In this document: piece by piece, positions 47,927 through 56,032 of the stretch
Layout: every line of letters starts with the position of its first letter
Numbering within the stretch: position 1 is the first letter of the stretch
Assembly (NCBI GenBank): GCA_910574805.1
Contig: CAJTCV010000008.1
Span: forward strand, 1 to 64,000
Origin: Lachnospiraceae bacterium
Lineage (GTDB): Bacteria; Bacillota; Clostridia; Lachnospirales; Lachnospiraceae
DNA: 64,000 bases
Direction of reading: 5' to 3'
Notes under the pieces: generated by a model
Databases searched by the model: none
Told to the model about the DNA's origin: nothing
What the model saw: only the letters and a program-made list of their open reading frames with translations
Made by a program: the position numbers and the translations under genes

Positions 47927-48134
47927 GAAAAGGATCCTGGAAGGAATGGAAGAGATCCGGCGCCTGGAAAAGGTGGAGACGATTCCCGTCACGGATTTTC
48001 CCATAGAGGGTGTGGAAGTGAACCGGCCGGTGGAGCCGCAGATCATCGATCATGTGAGTCTTCAGCTGTTCGGGCAGGAATATCCGGAGCCGGTGCGGGT
48101 GCAGGAGCCGGTGCTGCCGGTATGCTGGAAATAA
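47913..48134 (+). CDS. Small hypothetical protein, 73 aa
   Basis: The frame overlaps the 3' end of oppD and reads [20 protein letters not shown], then a Val/Pro/Glu-rich stretch ending VRVQEPVLPVCWK. I recognise no family and no ribosome site is obvious. It could be a decayed remnant or spurious. Confidence 0.3.
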   Translation: MRTHEKRILEGMEEIRRLEKVETIPVTDFPIEGVEVNRPVEPQIIDHVSLQLFGQEYPEPVRVQEPVLPVCWK

Positions 48135-48143
48135 AAAAATCCC

Positions 48144-48240
48144 TTTACAAAGCAGATGTTTTATGCTAAAGTATGTGAGTATGATTTCAACCGTCATTCA
48201 GAGTCCGGATACTCCGACCGTCTCTTAATGACCGGTGGTT
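48144..48240 (+). promoter_or_regulatory. rpsO promoter and structured leader
   Basis: TTTACA (48144-48149), a 17-nt spacer and TAAAGT (48167-48172) form the promoter. The leader folds with AACCGTCATT (48189-48198) against AATGACCGGTGGTT (48227-48240) around an inner GC stem. S15 is known to repress its own mRNA through structured leaders in several bacterial groups, so this is a likely autoregulatory element. Confidence 0.55.
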
Positions 48241-48261
48241 TAAGAACAAGGAGGAAGAGAG

Positions 48262-48528
48262 ATGATCTCAAAAGAAAAGAAACAGTCAATCATAGCAGAA
48301 TATGGCCGCAGTGAAGGTGATACTGGTTCACCGGAGGTACAGGTGGCGATCCTGACCGCAAGGATCCAGGAACTCACTGAGCATCTGAAGGTGAATAAAA
48401 AAGACCATCATTCCAGAAGAGGCCTTCTGAAGATGGTAGGACAGAGACGCGGGATGCTGGCATATCTCAAGAAGACGGATATTGAGAGATATCGTACGCT
48501 GATCGCAAAATTAGGTCTGAGAAAATAA
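48262..48528 (+). CDS. rpsO: 30S ribosomal protein S15
   Basis: An 88-aa protein of standard S15 length. [59 protein letters not shown] and [10 protein letters not shown] are hallmark segments that bind 16S rRNA. It precedes pnp, the classic gene order. Confidence 0.98.
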   Translation: MISKEKKQSIIAEYGRSEGDTGSPEVQVAILTARIQELTEHLKVNKKDHHSRRGLLKMVGQRRGMLAYLKKTDIERYRTLIAKLGLRK

Positions 48529-48535
48529 GAGGCGT

Positions 48536-48561
48536 AAGGCGGAAGTTTTCCGCCTTATTTT
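48536..48561 (+). terminator. Terminator or attenuator between rpsO and pnp
   Basis: AAGGCGGAA (48536-48544) pairs perfectly with TTCCGCCTT (48548-48556), followed by ATTTTCG. Confidence 0.75.
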
Positions 48562-48637
48562 CGTGGGCAGAGCATCTGAAGCGTACAGTAGCGGAAGATG
48601 TCTGCTGCCCGCACATCAGTTTTGGCAGAAGAGCGTC

Positions 48638-48690
48638 ACCGAGACCACTGAAAAGTACAAATGCTGTTTGTGTTTTTCAGTAGTTTCGGT
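48638..48690 (+). promoter_or_regulatory. pnp leader hairpin
   Basis: ACCGAGACCACTGAAAA (48638-48654) pairs with TTTTCAGTAGTTTCGGT (48674-48690) in a long stem 44 nt before the pnp start. In Escherichia coli a pnp leader stem is cut by RNase III and mediates autocontrol; a similar role is possible here. Confidence 0.5.
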
Positions 48691-48733
48691 ATCTTCTGCT
48701 GAATCAAAAAGAATAGAAAGGAGATACAGTCTT

Positions 48734-50824
48734 ATGTACAAAAGTTATACAATGGAGCTGGCAGGCAGAACTTTACAGGTGGATATCGGCCGTGTGGCAG
48801 CTCAGGCGAACGGCGCGGCGTTCATGCATTACGGCGATACTGTCGTATTATCCACCGCGACCTCATCGGACAAGCCCCGTGACGGGATCGATTTCTTTCC
48901 GCTGAGCGTGGAATTTGAGGAAAAGTTATACTCTGTGGGAAAGATCCCGGGAGGATTCAACAAGAGAGAGGGAAAGGCATCGGAGAATGCGGTCCTCACC
49001 GCCCGCGTCATTGACCGTCCCATGCGTCCGCTGTTCCCGAAGGATTACAGAAATGATGTGGCACTGAACAATATGGTCATGAGTGTGGATCCGGAGTGCC
49101 GTCCGGAGCTGGTAGCCATGCTGGGCTCTGCCATAGCCGCTTCCATATCCGACATTCCCTTTGACGGTCCCTGCGCCATGACTCAGGTGGGTCTGGTGGA
49201 CGGAGCATTTGTCATTAATCCGTCTCAGGAGCAGTGGAAGAACGGCGATCTGAACCTGACCGTGGCGTCCACGAAGGAGAAGGTCATGATGATCGAGGCG
49301 GGAGCCAATGAGGTTCCGGAGGACCGGATGATCGAGGCCATCTATCTGGCGCACGGTGTGAACCAGGAGCTGATCGCATTTATCGAGAAGATCGTCGCTG
49401 AGGTGGGCAGGCCGAAGCATGCGTACACCAGCTGTGCGGTTCCGGAGGAGCTGTTTGCAGCGATCCGGGAGATCGTTCCGCCGGAGAAGATGGAAGAGGC
49501 GGTGTTCACCGATGACAAACAGACCCGGGAGGAAAATATCCGCGTTCTGACGGAGAAGCTTACAGAAGCTTTTGCAGAGAAGGAAGAATGGCTGGAGGTC
49601 CTGGGAGAGGCGGTCTACCAGTATCAGAAGAAGACGGTCCGCAAGATGATTCTGAAGGACCACAGGCGTCCCGACGGACGGGAGCTGACCCAGATCCGCC
49701 CGCTGGCAGCGGAAATTGACCTGATCCCGAGAGTCCATGGTTCCGCCATGTTCACCCGCGGGCAGACTCAGATCTGCAATGTGTGTACGCTGGCGCCTCT
49801 GTCCGAACAGCAGAGAATTGACGGACTGGATGAAAACGAAGTCAGCAAGCGTTACATGCATCATTATAATTTCCCCAGCTATTCCGTGGGTGAGACGAAG
49901 CCGTCCAGAGGTCCGGGACGCCGGGAGATCGGTCACGGCGCTCTGGCAGAGCGTGCACTGATCCCGGTACTGCCCGGCGAGGAGGAATTCCCGTATGCGA
50001 TCCGTACGGTGTCCGAGACTTTTGAATCCAATGGCTCCACTTCCATGGCGTCCACCTGTGCATCCTGTATGTCCCTGATGGCTGCAGGCGTGCCCATTAA
50101 GAAAATGGTGGCAGGTATCTCCTGCGGTCTGGTGACCGGAGACAGTGATGAGGATTTCGTGCTGCTGACGGACATCCAGGGACTGGAGGACTTCTTCGGT
50201 GATATGGATTTCAAGGTTACCGGTACGGACCGGGGTATCACAGCGATCCAGATGGATATCAAGATTCATGGTCTGACCAGAGCAATCGTGGAAGGCGCTA
50301 TTACAAGGTGCCGGGAAGCGAGAATGTTTATCATGGATACCTGCATGAAGCCGGCCATCTCCGAGCCTCGTCCAGAGGTTGGAAAATACGCGCCGAAGAT
50401 CATCCAGATGATGATCGATCCTCAGAAGATCGGCGATGTGGTGGGCCAGAGAGGGAAGACCATCAATGCCATCATCGAGCAGACCGGCGTGAAGATTGAC
50501 ATCAACGATGACGGCGCCGTGTCCATCTGCGGTACGGACAAGGCCATGATGGACAAGGCGAAGGAACTGGTGCGCATTATCACCACAGACTTTGAGGAAG
50601 GACAGGTGTTCGTCGGAAAGGTCGTCAGCATCAAGGAATTTGGTGCATTCCTGGAGTTCGCTCCGGGCAAGGAGGGTATGGTGCATATCTCCAAGATTGC
50701 CAAAGAGCGGATCAACCGGGTGGAGGATGTACTCACCCTTGGCGATATGGTCAAGGTTGTATGCCTTGGGAAGGACAAGATGGGAAGAATCAGCTTCTCC
50801 ATCAAGGACTGCAAGGAGAAATAA
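48734..50824 (+). CDS. pnp: Polyribonucleotide nucleotidyltransferase (PNPase)
   Basis: A 696-aa phosphorolytic 3'-5' exoribonuclease with two RNase PH-like domains, then KH (about 553-615, VVGQRGKTINAIIEQTGVKI) and S1 (about 620-690, VGKVVSIKEFGAFLEFAPGK). Core segments include GDTVVLSTATSS, FTRGQTQICNV and TGDSDEDFVLLTDIQGLEDF with catalytic acids. The ATG at 48734 follows AAAGGAGATACAG; the upstream in-frame stretch is leader. Works in mRNA decay. Confidence 0.97.
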   Translation: MYKSYTMELAGRTLQVDIGRVAAQANGAAFMHYGDTVVLSTATSSDKPRDGIDFFPLSVEFEEKLYSVGKIPGGFNKREGKASENAVLTARVIDRPMRPLFPKDYRNDVALNNMVMSVDPECRPELVAMLGSAIAASISDIPFDGPCAMTQVGLVDGAFVINPSQEQWKNGDLNLTVASTKEKVMMIEAGANEVPEDRMIEAIYLAHGVNQELIAFIEKIVAEVGRPKHAYTSCAVPEELFAAIREIVPPEKMEEAVFTDDKQTREENIRVLTEKLTEAFAEKEEWLEVLGEAVYQYQKKTVRKMILKDHRRPDGRELTQIRPLAAEIDLIPRVHGSAMFTRGQTQICNVCTLAPLSEQQRIDGLDENEVSKRYMHHYNFPSYSVGETKPSRGPGRREIGHGALAERALIPVLPGEEEFPYAIRTVSETFESNGSTSMASTCASCMSLMAAGVPIKKMVAGISCGLVTGDSDEDFVLLTDIQGLEDFFGDMDFKVTGTDRGITAIQMDIKIHGLTRAIVEGAITRCREARMFIMDTCMKPAISEPRPEVGKYAPKIIQMMIDPQKIGDVVGQRGKTINAIIEQTGVKIDINDDGAVSICGTDKAMMDKAKELVRIITTDFEEGQVFVGKVVSIKEFGAFLEFAPGKEGMVHISKIAKERINRVEDVLTLGDMVKVVCLGKDKMGRISFSIKDCKEK

Positions 50825-50837
50825 AATATAAAAACAG

Positions 50838-50883
50838 GACCGCTGTCAGCTGCAGAAAAGATGCAGCCGGCAGCGGTCTTTTT
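50838..50883 (+). terminator. Terminator of pnp
   Basis: GACCGCTGTCAGCTGCA (50838-50854) pairs with TGCAGCCGGCAGCGGTC (50862-50878), followed by TTTTT. Confidence 0.9.
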
Positions 50884-51003
50884 GCGTGCGGAAACAGGCT
50901 TTTCCGGTTAGGCGCAAAGGACCGGCAGGGGATGCCGGCCGGATAAAATTCATGGTCATAAAACCTGTCCCTGTTCATATATTGAGATAAGGAGTTGGAC
51001 AAC

Positions 51004-51918
51004 ATGAGATATGATGAACTGGCTTCCATATTTCCGAAGCTTCTGCAGGAGATACTGGAAGAATTAGATGTGGATGCGGAGAATCTGCAGGAGGTGAGGA
51101 TCCGCGCGGGCAGACCGGTCCTGGCCATGTGCAGGAACCGGGAATACCGGTCTCGGACGGCTGTGAGCAGAGAACAGATCCAGGAGATCCTCGCCTATCT
51201 CTCCGGGTATTCTCTGTATGCTCATGAGGATGAGGTCCGCTGCGGCTTCCTGTCCCTGCCCGGGGGACATCGGGTGGGCATCGCCGGCAGGACGGTGCTG
51301 GAAGATGGGAAGATCCGGACCATAACGGATCTGTCGTCTCTGAATATCCGGTTTGCCCATGAGATAAGAGGATGCGCAGACAAGGTGCTTCCACATCTTC
51401 GTAGAGACGGGGAGCTTCTGCATACATTAATTGCATCGGCTCCGGGGCACGGGAAGACGACGCTTTTACGGGACTGCATCCGGCAGATTTCCGACGGATA
51501 CGGCGGATATCCGGGGATGACTGTGGGGGTAGTGGACGAACGCTCGGAGATTGCCGGGAGCTTCCGGGGTGTGCCGGGGAATGATGTGGGAATGCGAACA
51601 GATGTTCTGGATGGGTGTCCCAAGGCGGAAGGTATGATGATGCTGATCCGCTCCATGGCTCCCCGGGTGGTGGCTGTGGACGAGATCGGGAGCCGGGAAG
51701 ACATGGCGGCGCTGGCAATGGCGATGAACTGCGGCTGCGTGCTGCTGGCGACAGTCCATGGGAGCAGCATGGAGGAACTGAAGGGCAGGCAGGTGCTGGG
51801 GGATCTGATCGCGTCGGGGCTGTTTGAGCGATATGTATTTCTGGAAGGGACAGGGCGGATCCGGCGGGTCCTGGGACGTACCGGAGAGCCGGCTGGAACA
51901 GGAGGGACAGGATGCTGA
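51004..51918 (+). CDS. spoIIIAA: Stage III sporulation protein AA (ATPase)
   Basis: A 304-aa secretion-ATPase-like protein, first of the eight-gene operon that builds the mother cell to forespore channel (feeding tube). It has Walker A APGHGKTTLLRD (about residues 150-161), GVVDERSEIAG and VVAVDEIGSREDM. The ATG at 51004 has AAGGAGTTGG upstream; a TTG at 50995 is the in-frame alternative. Its end overlaps spoIIIAB by seven bases. Mother-cell sigma-E control is expected from the family. Confidence 0.95.
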   Translation: MRYDELASIFPKLLQEILEELDVDAENLQEVRIRAGRPVLAMCRNREYRSRTAVSREQIQEILAYLSGYSLYAHEDEVRCGFLSLPGGHRVGIAGRTVLEDGKIRTITDLSSLNIRFAHEIRGCADKVLPHLRRDGELLHTLIASAPGHGKTTLLRDCIRQISDGYGGYPGMTVGVVDERSEIAGSFRGVPGNDVGMRTDVLDGCPKAEGMMMLIRSMAPRVVAVDEIGSREDMAALAMAMNCGCVLLATVHGSSMEELKGRQVLGDLIASGLFERYVFLEGTGRIRRVLGRTGEPAGTGGTGC

Positions 51919-52430
51919 AGCTTGCCGGTATGATATGTATCCTGGCCGGGAGTACGGGGTTCGGCATCCGGATGGCAAAGGAGCTGGATCTGAGGATCGA
52001 AGAGCTTCTGAATCTGCAGCATTTGATGCTGTCCCTGCGGGGAGGGATCCGTTACATGCACCAGCCGCTTCCGGAAGCCTTTTCCGGTCTGGCGGAGTAT
52101 GCGCCTGCGCCCTTCGGAGCATTTTTCCTGCGCACGGCAGAAGAGCTGAAACAGCGGCAGGGGAGTACGGCGGAGGAGATCTGGAACCGGAACCTGAAGG
52201 ACTGCCTGGGGGATCTGCATATGAGCAGCCGGGAGCTGGAGGAATTCCGAAAGCTGGGGAGCATGCTGGGGTATCTGGATGTGGAGATGCAGGTGGATAC
52301 GCTGGATCATTATCTGGAGCAGCTGAAGCTCTCGTCTGCTCAGGCCATGGAGACGGCGAAGAGCCGCAGGCGGATGTATCAGTATCTGGGGGCGCTGGGG
52401 GGTGCGGCTCTGGTGATCCTTATTTTCTGA
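51912..52430 (+). CDS. spoIIIAB: Stage III sporulation protein AB
   Basis: A 172-aa protein with one hydrophobic N-terminal helix (KLAGMICILAGSTGFGIRMA), a helical soluble domain and a C-terminal hydrophobic anchor (YLGALGGAALVILIF). This layout, related to type II secretion GspF-like folds, and the operon position fix the identity. Overlaps spoIIIAA. Confidence 0.92.
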   Translation: MLKLAGMICILAGSTGFGIRMAKELDLRIEELLNLQHLMLSLRGGIRYMHQPLPEAFSGLAEYAPAPFGAFFLRTAEELKQRQGSTAEEIWNRNLKDCLGDLHMSSRELEEFRKLGSMLGYLDVEMQVDTLDHYLEQLKLSSAQAMETAKSRRRMYQYLGALGGAALVILIF

Positions 52431-52455
52431 AGAAATGTGGAAAGCAGGAGCAGAT

Positions 52456-52650
52456 ATGAATGAAACATTGATTTTTAAGATCGCAGCGGTGGGAATCCTG
52501 GTCTCTGTGCTCTCGCAGGTGCTGAAGCACAGCGGCAGAGAAGAGCAGGCATTTCTCACGAGCCTCGCAGGGCTTTTACTGGTCCTGTTCTGGATCCTTC
52601 CCTATGTACAGGAACTGTTCGAGACCATGCAGAGACTGTTTCTGCTGTAA
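52456..52650 (+). CDS. spoIIIAC: Stage III sporulation protein AC
   Basis: A 64-aa, two-helix membrane protein (IFKIAAVGILVSVLSQVLKH and FLTSLAGLLLVLFWILPYV). The standard SpoIIIAC length is about 65 aa. The ATG at 52456 follows a GCAGGAGC ribosome site. An unusual 124-nt gap separates it from spoIIIAD. Confidence 0.93.
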   Translation: MNETLIFKIAAVGILVSVLSQVLKHSGREEQAFLTSLAGLLLVLFWILPYVQELFETMQRLFLL

Positions 52651-52672
52651 AGCAGAAATGGGGGAGGCAGAA

Positions 52673-52737
52673 GGATACGCAGAGCAGTCAGCAGAAGCCG
52701 AAGGCGGAGGAGGACTGCTCTGGGCAGAAGGGTATCC
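52673..52737 (+). repeat. Stem-loop in the spoIIIAC-spoIIIAD gap
   Basis: GGATAC (52673-52678) with GTATCC (52732-52737), and inside it AGCAGTC (52683-52689) with GACTGCT (52713-52719), form a nested stem. The 124-nt spacer is purine-rich and holds no frame of note. It could stabilise or process the operon mRNA. Confidence 0.5.
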
Positions 52738-52774
52738 GCAGGGAGGCTGCGGAACTATAAAGTAGGTAAAGGAT

Positions 52775-53158
52775 ATGTTACGAGTTGCACTGTTTGGCAT
52801 CGCCGGAGTCCTGATGGCGCTGCAGCTTAAATCTTTGAAGCCGGATTATTCCGTCTGTCTATGCCTGGGGGCAAGCCTCCTTCTCTTCTCTTTTGCGGCG
52901 GAGAAGCTTGAGGTCATTCTGAACGGGCTTCAGGCGGTGCAGGACTGCCTGCCCTTAAATGCCGGCTACCTGCGGATCCTGATGAAGATCATAGGGATCA
53001 CCTATATTGCAGAATTTGCATCGGATCTCTGCAAGGATGCCGGCTATCAGACCATTGCCGGTCAGATCCAGCTCTTCGGGAAGCTGTCGGTGCTGGCAGT
53101 GAGCATTCCGGTGCTGACCGCGCTTCTTGATACCATTCAGACATTTCTGGGGGGCTGA
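52775..53158 (+). CDS. spoIIIAD: Stage III sporulation protein AD
   Basis: A 127-aa membrane protein of standard length with about four helices (VALFGIAGVLMALQLKSL, VCLCLGASLLLFSFAAEKL, IIGITYIAEFASDLCKDAGY, LSVLAVSIPVLTALLDTI). IIGITYIAEFASDLCKDAG is a family hallmark. Confidence 0.94.
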   Translation: MLRVALFGIAGVLMALQLKSLKPDYSVCLCLGASLLLFSFAAEKLEVILNGLQAVQDCLPLNAGYLRILMKIIGITYIAEFASDLCKDAGYQTIAGQIQLFGKLSVLAVSIPVLTALLDTIQTFLGG

Positions 53159-53161
53159 CCG

Positions 53162-54193
53162 ATGGAAGAAATCGATTTTGGAGAGATTCAGCAGGTGCTG
53201 GACGAGATCCTGGGAAGCGGGATGGACTTTCGGCAGATGGTGAGCCAGGGGATGCAGGGAGAGAACCTGTTGTCCGTGAAGAATCTGGGAGGGCTGCTGC
53301 AGCGGATCTTCCTGGAGGAACTGCTGGCGCAGAAGCAGCTGTGGATCCATATCCTGATCCTGGCTGTTGCAGCGGCGGTGCTTCTGCATTTTGCAGATGT
53401 ATTTCACAATAAAAATGTCTCTCACATCAGCTTCTGCATGATCTATATGCTTCTGTTCCTCCTTCTGCTCACCTCTTTTCGGAGCAGTATGGAGATTGCC
53501 GGTGAGGTGTTCGGACATATGCGGGATTTTATGACTGTGCTGGCGCCGTCTTATTTTCTGGCCATGACCCTGACCTCCTATATCACCTCCGCAGGGGTGT
53601 ATTATGAATTTATCCTGCTCCTGATCTCCGGGGTGCGCTGGTTCATGGAGGCATTTATCATGCCCTGCATCGAGATCTATGTACTCCTGCTCCTGGCCGA
53701 TCATCTGTCAAAAGAAGAGCGGCTGACCCGGTTCACGGAGCTGGCGGAGATGGTCGTCCAGTGGAGCCTGAAGGCGGCGCTGGCGGCGGTTATGGGATTT
53801 CATCTGATTCAGGGAGTCGTCTCGCCGGCGGCGGATGCGTTCCGTAATACGGCGGTGAGTCAGGGGATCGAGATGGTGCCCGGCGTGGGGGACATCAGTG
53901 GCTCGGTGGCGGATATGGTATTCGGCTCCGCCATGCTGATCAAAAACGGTATGGGCGCGGCGTCCCTGATCGCCCTGATTCTCATCTGCCTGGTCCCTCT
54001 GGCAAAGCTGGCGGTGATCATGGCGGCGTATTATGTGCTGGCCGCCGTCCTCCAGCCGGTGTCGGATGAACGGATCACAGAATGCCTAAGCGGTATGGGA
54101 AATGCGGTAAAGCTTCTGTTTCAGGCCGTATTTACCATGCTGGTGCTGTTTCTTCTGACCATCGCCCTGACAACGGCGCTGACGGGCCGGTAG
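53162..54193 (+). CDS. spoIIIAE: Stage III sporulation protein AE
   Basis: A 343-aa polytopic membrane protein of the feeding-tube complex. The N-terminal 60 residues are soluble; at least six helices follow (for example ILILAVAAAVLLHFADVF and FILLLISGVRWFMEAFIMP). GIEMVPGVGDISGSVADMVF resembles the conserved family segment. Bacillus members have a cleaved signal peptide and about 400 aa; this one starts three bases after spoIIIAD and lacks a clear signal peptide. Confidence 0.93.
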   Translation: MEEIDFGEIQQVLDEILGSGMDFRQMVSQGMQGENLLSVKNLGGLLQRIFLEELLAQKQLWIHILILAVAAAVLLHFADVFHNKNVSHISFCMIYMLLFLLLLTSFRSSMEIAGEVFGHMRDFMTVLAPSYFLAMTLTSYITSAGVYYEFILLLISGVRWFMEAFIMPCIEIYVLLLLADHLSKEERLTRFTELAEMVVQWSLKAALAAVMGFHLIQGVVSPAADAFRNTAVSQGIEMVPGVGDISGSVADMVFGSAMLIKNGMGAASLIALILICLVPLAKLAVIMAAYYVLAAVLQPVSDERITECLSGMGNAVKLLFQAVFTMLVLFLLTIALTTALTGR

Positions 54194-54226
54194 GAGGGGG
54201 AAAAAGAGCCATGGGAGGGGTAGCAT

Positions 54227-54460
54227 ATGCAGGAAATATTAAATATGGCCAGATATGTGGCGGTCTTTTATCTGCTGGAGCAGATGGTGCTGAATCTTCT
54301 TCCGGGCAGAACGTACGAACGGTATGTCCGTTTTTATCTGGGACTTCTGCTGGTGCTCCTTCTCCTGCGGCCGGTGTTCGGCATTCTCCGGCTGACGGAG
54401 CAGATGGATGCCGAAGCGCTGATCTATGAGCTGGAACAGGAGGTGGACCGTCTTCGATGA
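54227..54460 (+). CDS. spoIIIAF: Stage III sporulation protein AF, short form
   Basis: A 77-aa protein with the two membrane helices of SpoIIIAF (YVAVFYLLEQMVLNLLPG and FYLGLLLVLLLLRPVFGILR) and nothing beyond. Bacillus SpoIIIAF is about 200 aa with a soluble domain after the helices. The stop overlaps the spoIIIAG start (ATGA), so the short end looks natural rather than a frameshift. Ribosome site GGGAGGGG. Confidence 0.85.
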   Translation: MQEILNMARYVAVFYLLEQMVLNLLPGRTYERYVRFYLGLLLVLLLLRPVFGILRLTEQMDAEALIYELEQEVDRLR

Positions 54461-54993
54461 GCGGACAGTGGAAAGAATTAAAGAAAAAATACTGGCCCCC
54501 CGGAAAGGACCAGCTTCTGATCCTGGTTCTTCTGGGACTGCTTCTGGCGGTGATCGCGGTTCCGGCGGAGGACGAAAAAAAAGCGACGGATATGTCGGAA
54601 AATAACCCGGCGCAGGGAACGGCAGGAGAGACGGCGACGGACTATGAGAGCCGGATGGAAGAGAAGCTGGAGGAGCTTCTGTCACAGGTGGAGGGCGTGG
54701 GGAAGGTACAGGTCATGCTGACCTTTGAGGGCAGCGGAGAGAAAAAGGTGGAGAAGGATGTCTCTTCCACCGGACAGGAGAGCCGGGAGGAGACGGTCTA
54801 TCAGGAACAGGGAAGCAGTGAACGCATCCCCTATGTGACCTCGGAGAGAAACCCGAAGGCGGCAGGGGTGCTGATCATCGCGGAGGGCGGAGGAAACAGC
54901 CGGATCCGGCAGGAGATTCTGGAGGCGGCACAGGCATTATTTGGGATCGAAGCACATAAAATTAAAATAATGAAAATGGAGGAAACCAAGTGA
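54457..54993 (+). CDS. spoIIIAG: Stage III sporulation protein AG
   Basis: A 178-aa single-pass protein. A short cytoplasmic N-terminus, helix LILVLLGLLLAVIAVPA (about 22-38) and a periplasmic ring-building domain (LEELLSQVEGVGKVQVMLTF, then NPKAAGVLIIAEGGGNSRIR). It forms the channel ring in the space between the two membranes around the forespore. Confidence 0.94.
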   Translation: MSGQWKELKKKYWPPGKDQLLILVLLGLLLAVIAVPAEDEKKATDMSENNPAQGTAGETATDYESRMEEKLEELLSQVEGVGKVQVMLTFEGSGEKKVEKDVSSTGQESREETVYQEQGSSERIPYVTSERNPKAAGVLIIAEGGGNSRIRQEILEAAQALFGIEAHKIKIMKMEETK

Positions 54994-55661
54994 AGCAGTT
55001 AAAGCAGTTGAAAAAACCCGTATTCAAGAAAAACCAGATGATCATCACTGCGCTGGCAGCCATGATCGCAGTGGCCGGGTACCTGAATTATTCGGGGACC
55101 AGGCTGGATGAATCTCTGCTGAGCGCCAACAGCTCGGCGGTGGAGGACGTGGAGGATGGAAGCCTTGCTCAGGATATCTCCGCAGAAGATCTCTATGCGG
55201 AGGACCGGGAAGGAGAGAGTGCGGATATCGAGAGTCTGGATGAAGACGTGGACCTGGCAGAAGAGAATGTGGGGCAGACGGTTCTGGCCAACAGTACGGT
55301 GGGCGTCGGCCTGGTCTCGGAGGCGAAGGTGACAAGAGAGCAGACCCGCTCGAGAAATAAAGAGATGCTGATGGAACTGATCAACAGTACGAATGTGACG
55401 GACGAACAGAAGCAGAATGCCATCAACGAGATGGTACAGATGACAGACATCGCCGAGAAGGAGCTGGCGGCAGAGACGCTTCTGGTGGCCCAGGGCTTTG
55501 AGGAGGTTGTAGTCAGCATCAATGACTCCTGTGCGGATGTGGTCGTCAGCAGTACTCAGGTCAGCGATTCCCAGCGGGCGCAGATCGAAGATATCGTCAA
55601 GCGCAAGACCGGGATCGAGGCAGCGAACATAACGATCACGCCGGTGAAGACAGGGGAATAG
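54990..55661 (+). CDS. spoIIIAH: Stage III sporulation protein AH
   Basis: A 223-aa single-pass protein starting at GTG 54990, which overlaps the spoIIIAG stop. Helix MIITALAAMIAVAGYLNYSG, a long acidic linker, then the YscJ/FliF-like ring domain (ELINSTNVTDEQKQNAINEM and ETLLVAQGFEEVVVSINDSC). In Bacillus it binds SpoIIQ from the forespore. Confidence 0.95.
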   Translation: MKQLKQLKKPVFKKNQMIITALAAMIAVAGYLNYSGTRLDESLLSANSSAVEDVEDGSLAQDISAEDLYAEDREGESADIESLDEDVDLAEENVGQTVLANSTVGVGLVSEAKVTREQTRSRNKEMLMELINSTNVTDEQKQNAINEMVQMTDIAEKELAAETLLVAQGFEEVVVSINDSCADVVVSSTQVSDSQRAQIEDIVKRKTGIEAANITITPVKTGE

Positions 55662-55708
55662 CCGGCCGTTCTTCCTGACAGGCAATGTATGGAATGATCA
55701 ATTTGGGC

Positions 55709-55765
55709 TTGTAAAAACAGCCGGTATCTTATATAATGCAATTGATAATTATTATCAGTTGCATT
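55709..55765 (+). promoter_or_regulatory. feo promoter with Fur-type box
   Basis: TTGTAA (55709-55714), a 17-nt spacer and TATAAT (55732-55737). The palindrome 55735-55765 has 15-nt arms (AATGCAATTGATAAT and its inverse with one mismatch) around a central T. GATAAT-type repeats are Fur boxes, and it overlaps the -10, which fits iron-dependent repression of feoAB. Confidence 0.8.
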
Positions 55766-55810
55766 ATATTTTTGCGTTGTGCAGCTGTATGAGGAAGCTG
55801 GAGGCTTGTG

Positions 55811-56032
55811 ATGAAGTTGTACGAAGGACAAAAGGGAAGTACCCTTCAGGTCATACATATGGAACTTCCGGTGCAGACGGAACGAAGGCTTGAAGTGCTG
55901 GGCATGCTGGAAGGGACGAGGATCACGGTGGTGAACCGGAAGAAGAAGGGTGCCATGATCATCAAGATACGGGGGACCCGTTTTGCAATGGGACAGAGTA
56001 TTACAGAATGTATCGAGGTTAAAGAGGTATGA
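55811..56032 (+). CDS. feoA: Ferrous iron transport protein A
   Basis: A 73-aa SH3-fold protein (LEVLGMLEGTRITVVNRKKK, GAMIIKIRGTRFAMGQSITE) that assists FeoB. The ATG at 55811 is preferred over the adjacent GTG because of the spacing from GGAGG. Its stop overlaps the feoB start. Confidence 0.94.
   Translation: MKLYEGQKGSTLQVIHMELPVQTERRLEVLGMLEGTRITVVNRKKKGAMIIKIRGTRFAMGQSITECIEVKEV

Noticed and set aside
48926-50686. 586-codon minus-strand frame opposite pnp
   Set aside because: Antisense shadow of a strongly conserved gene; no recognisable protein features.
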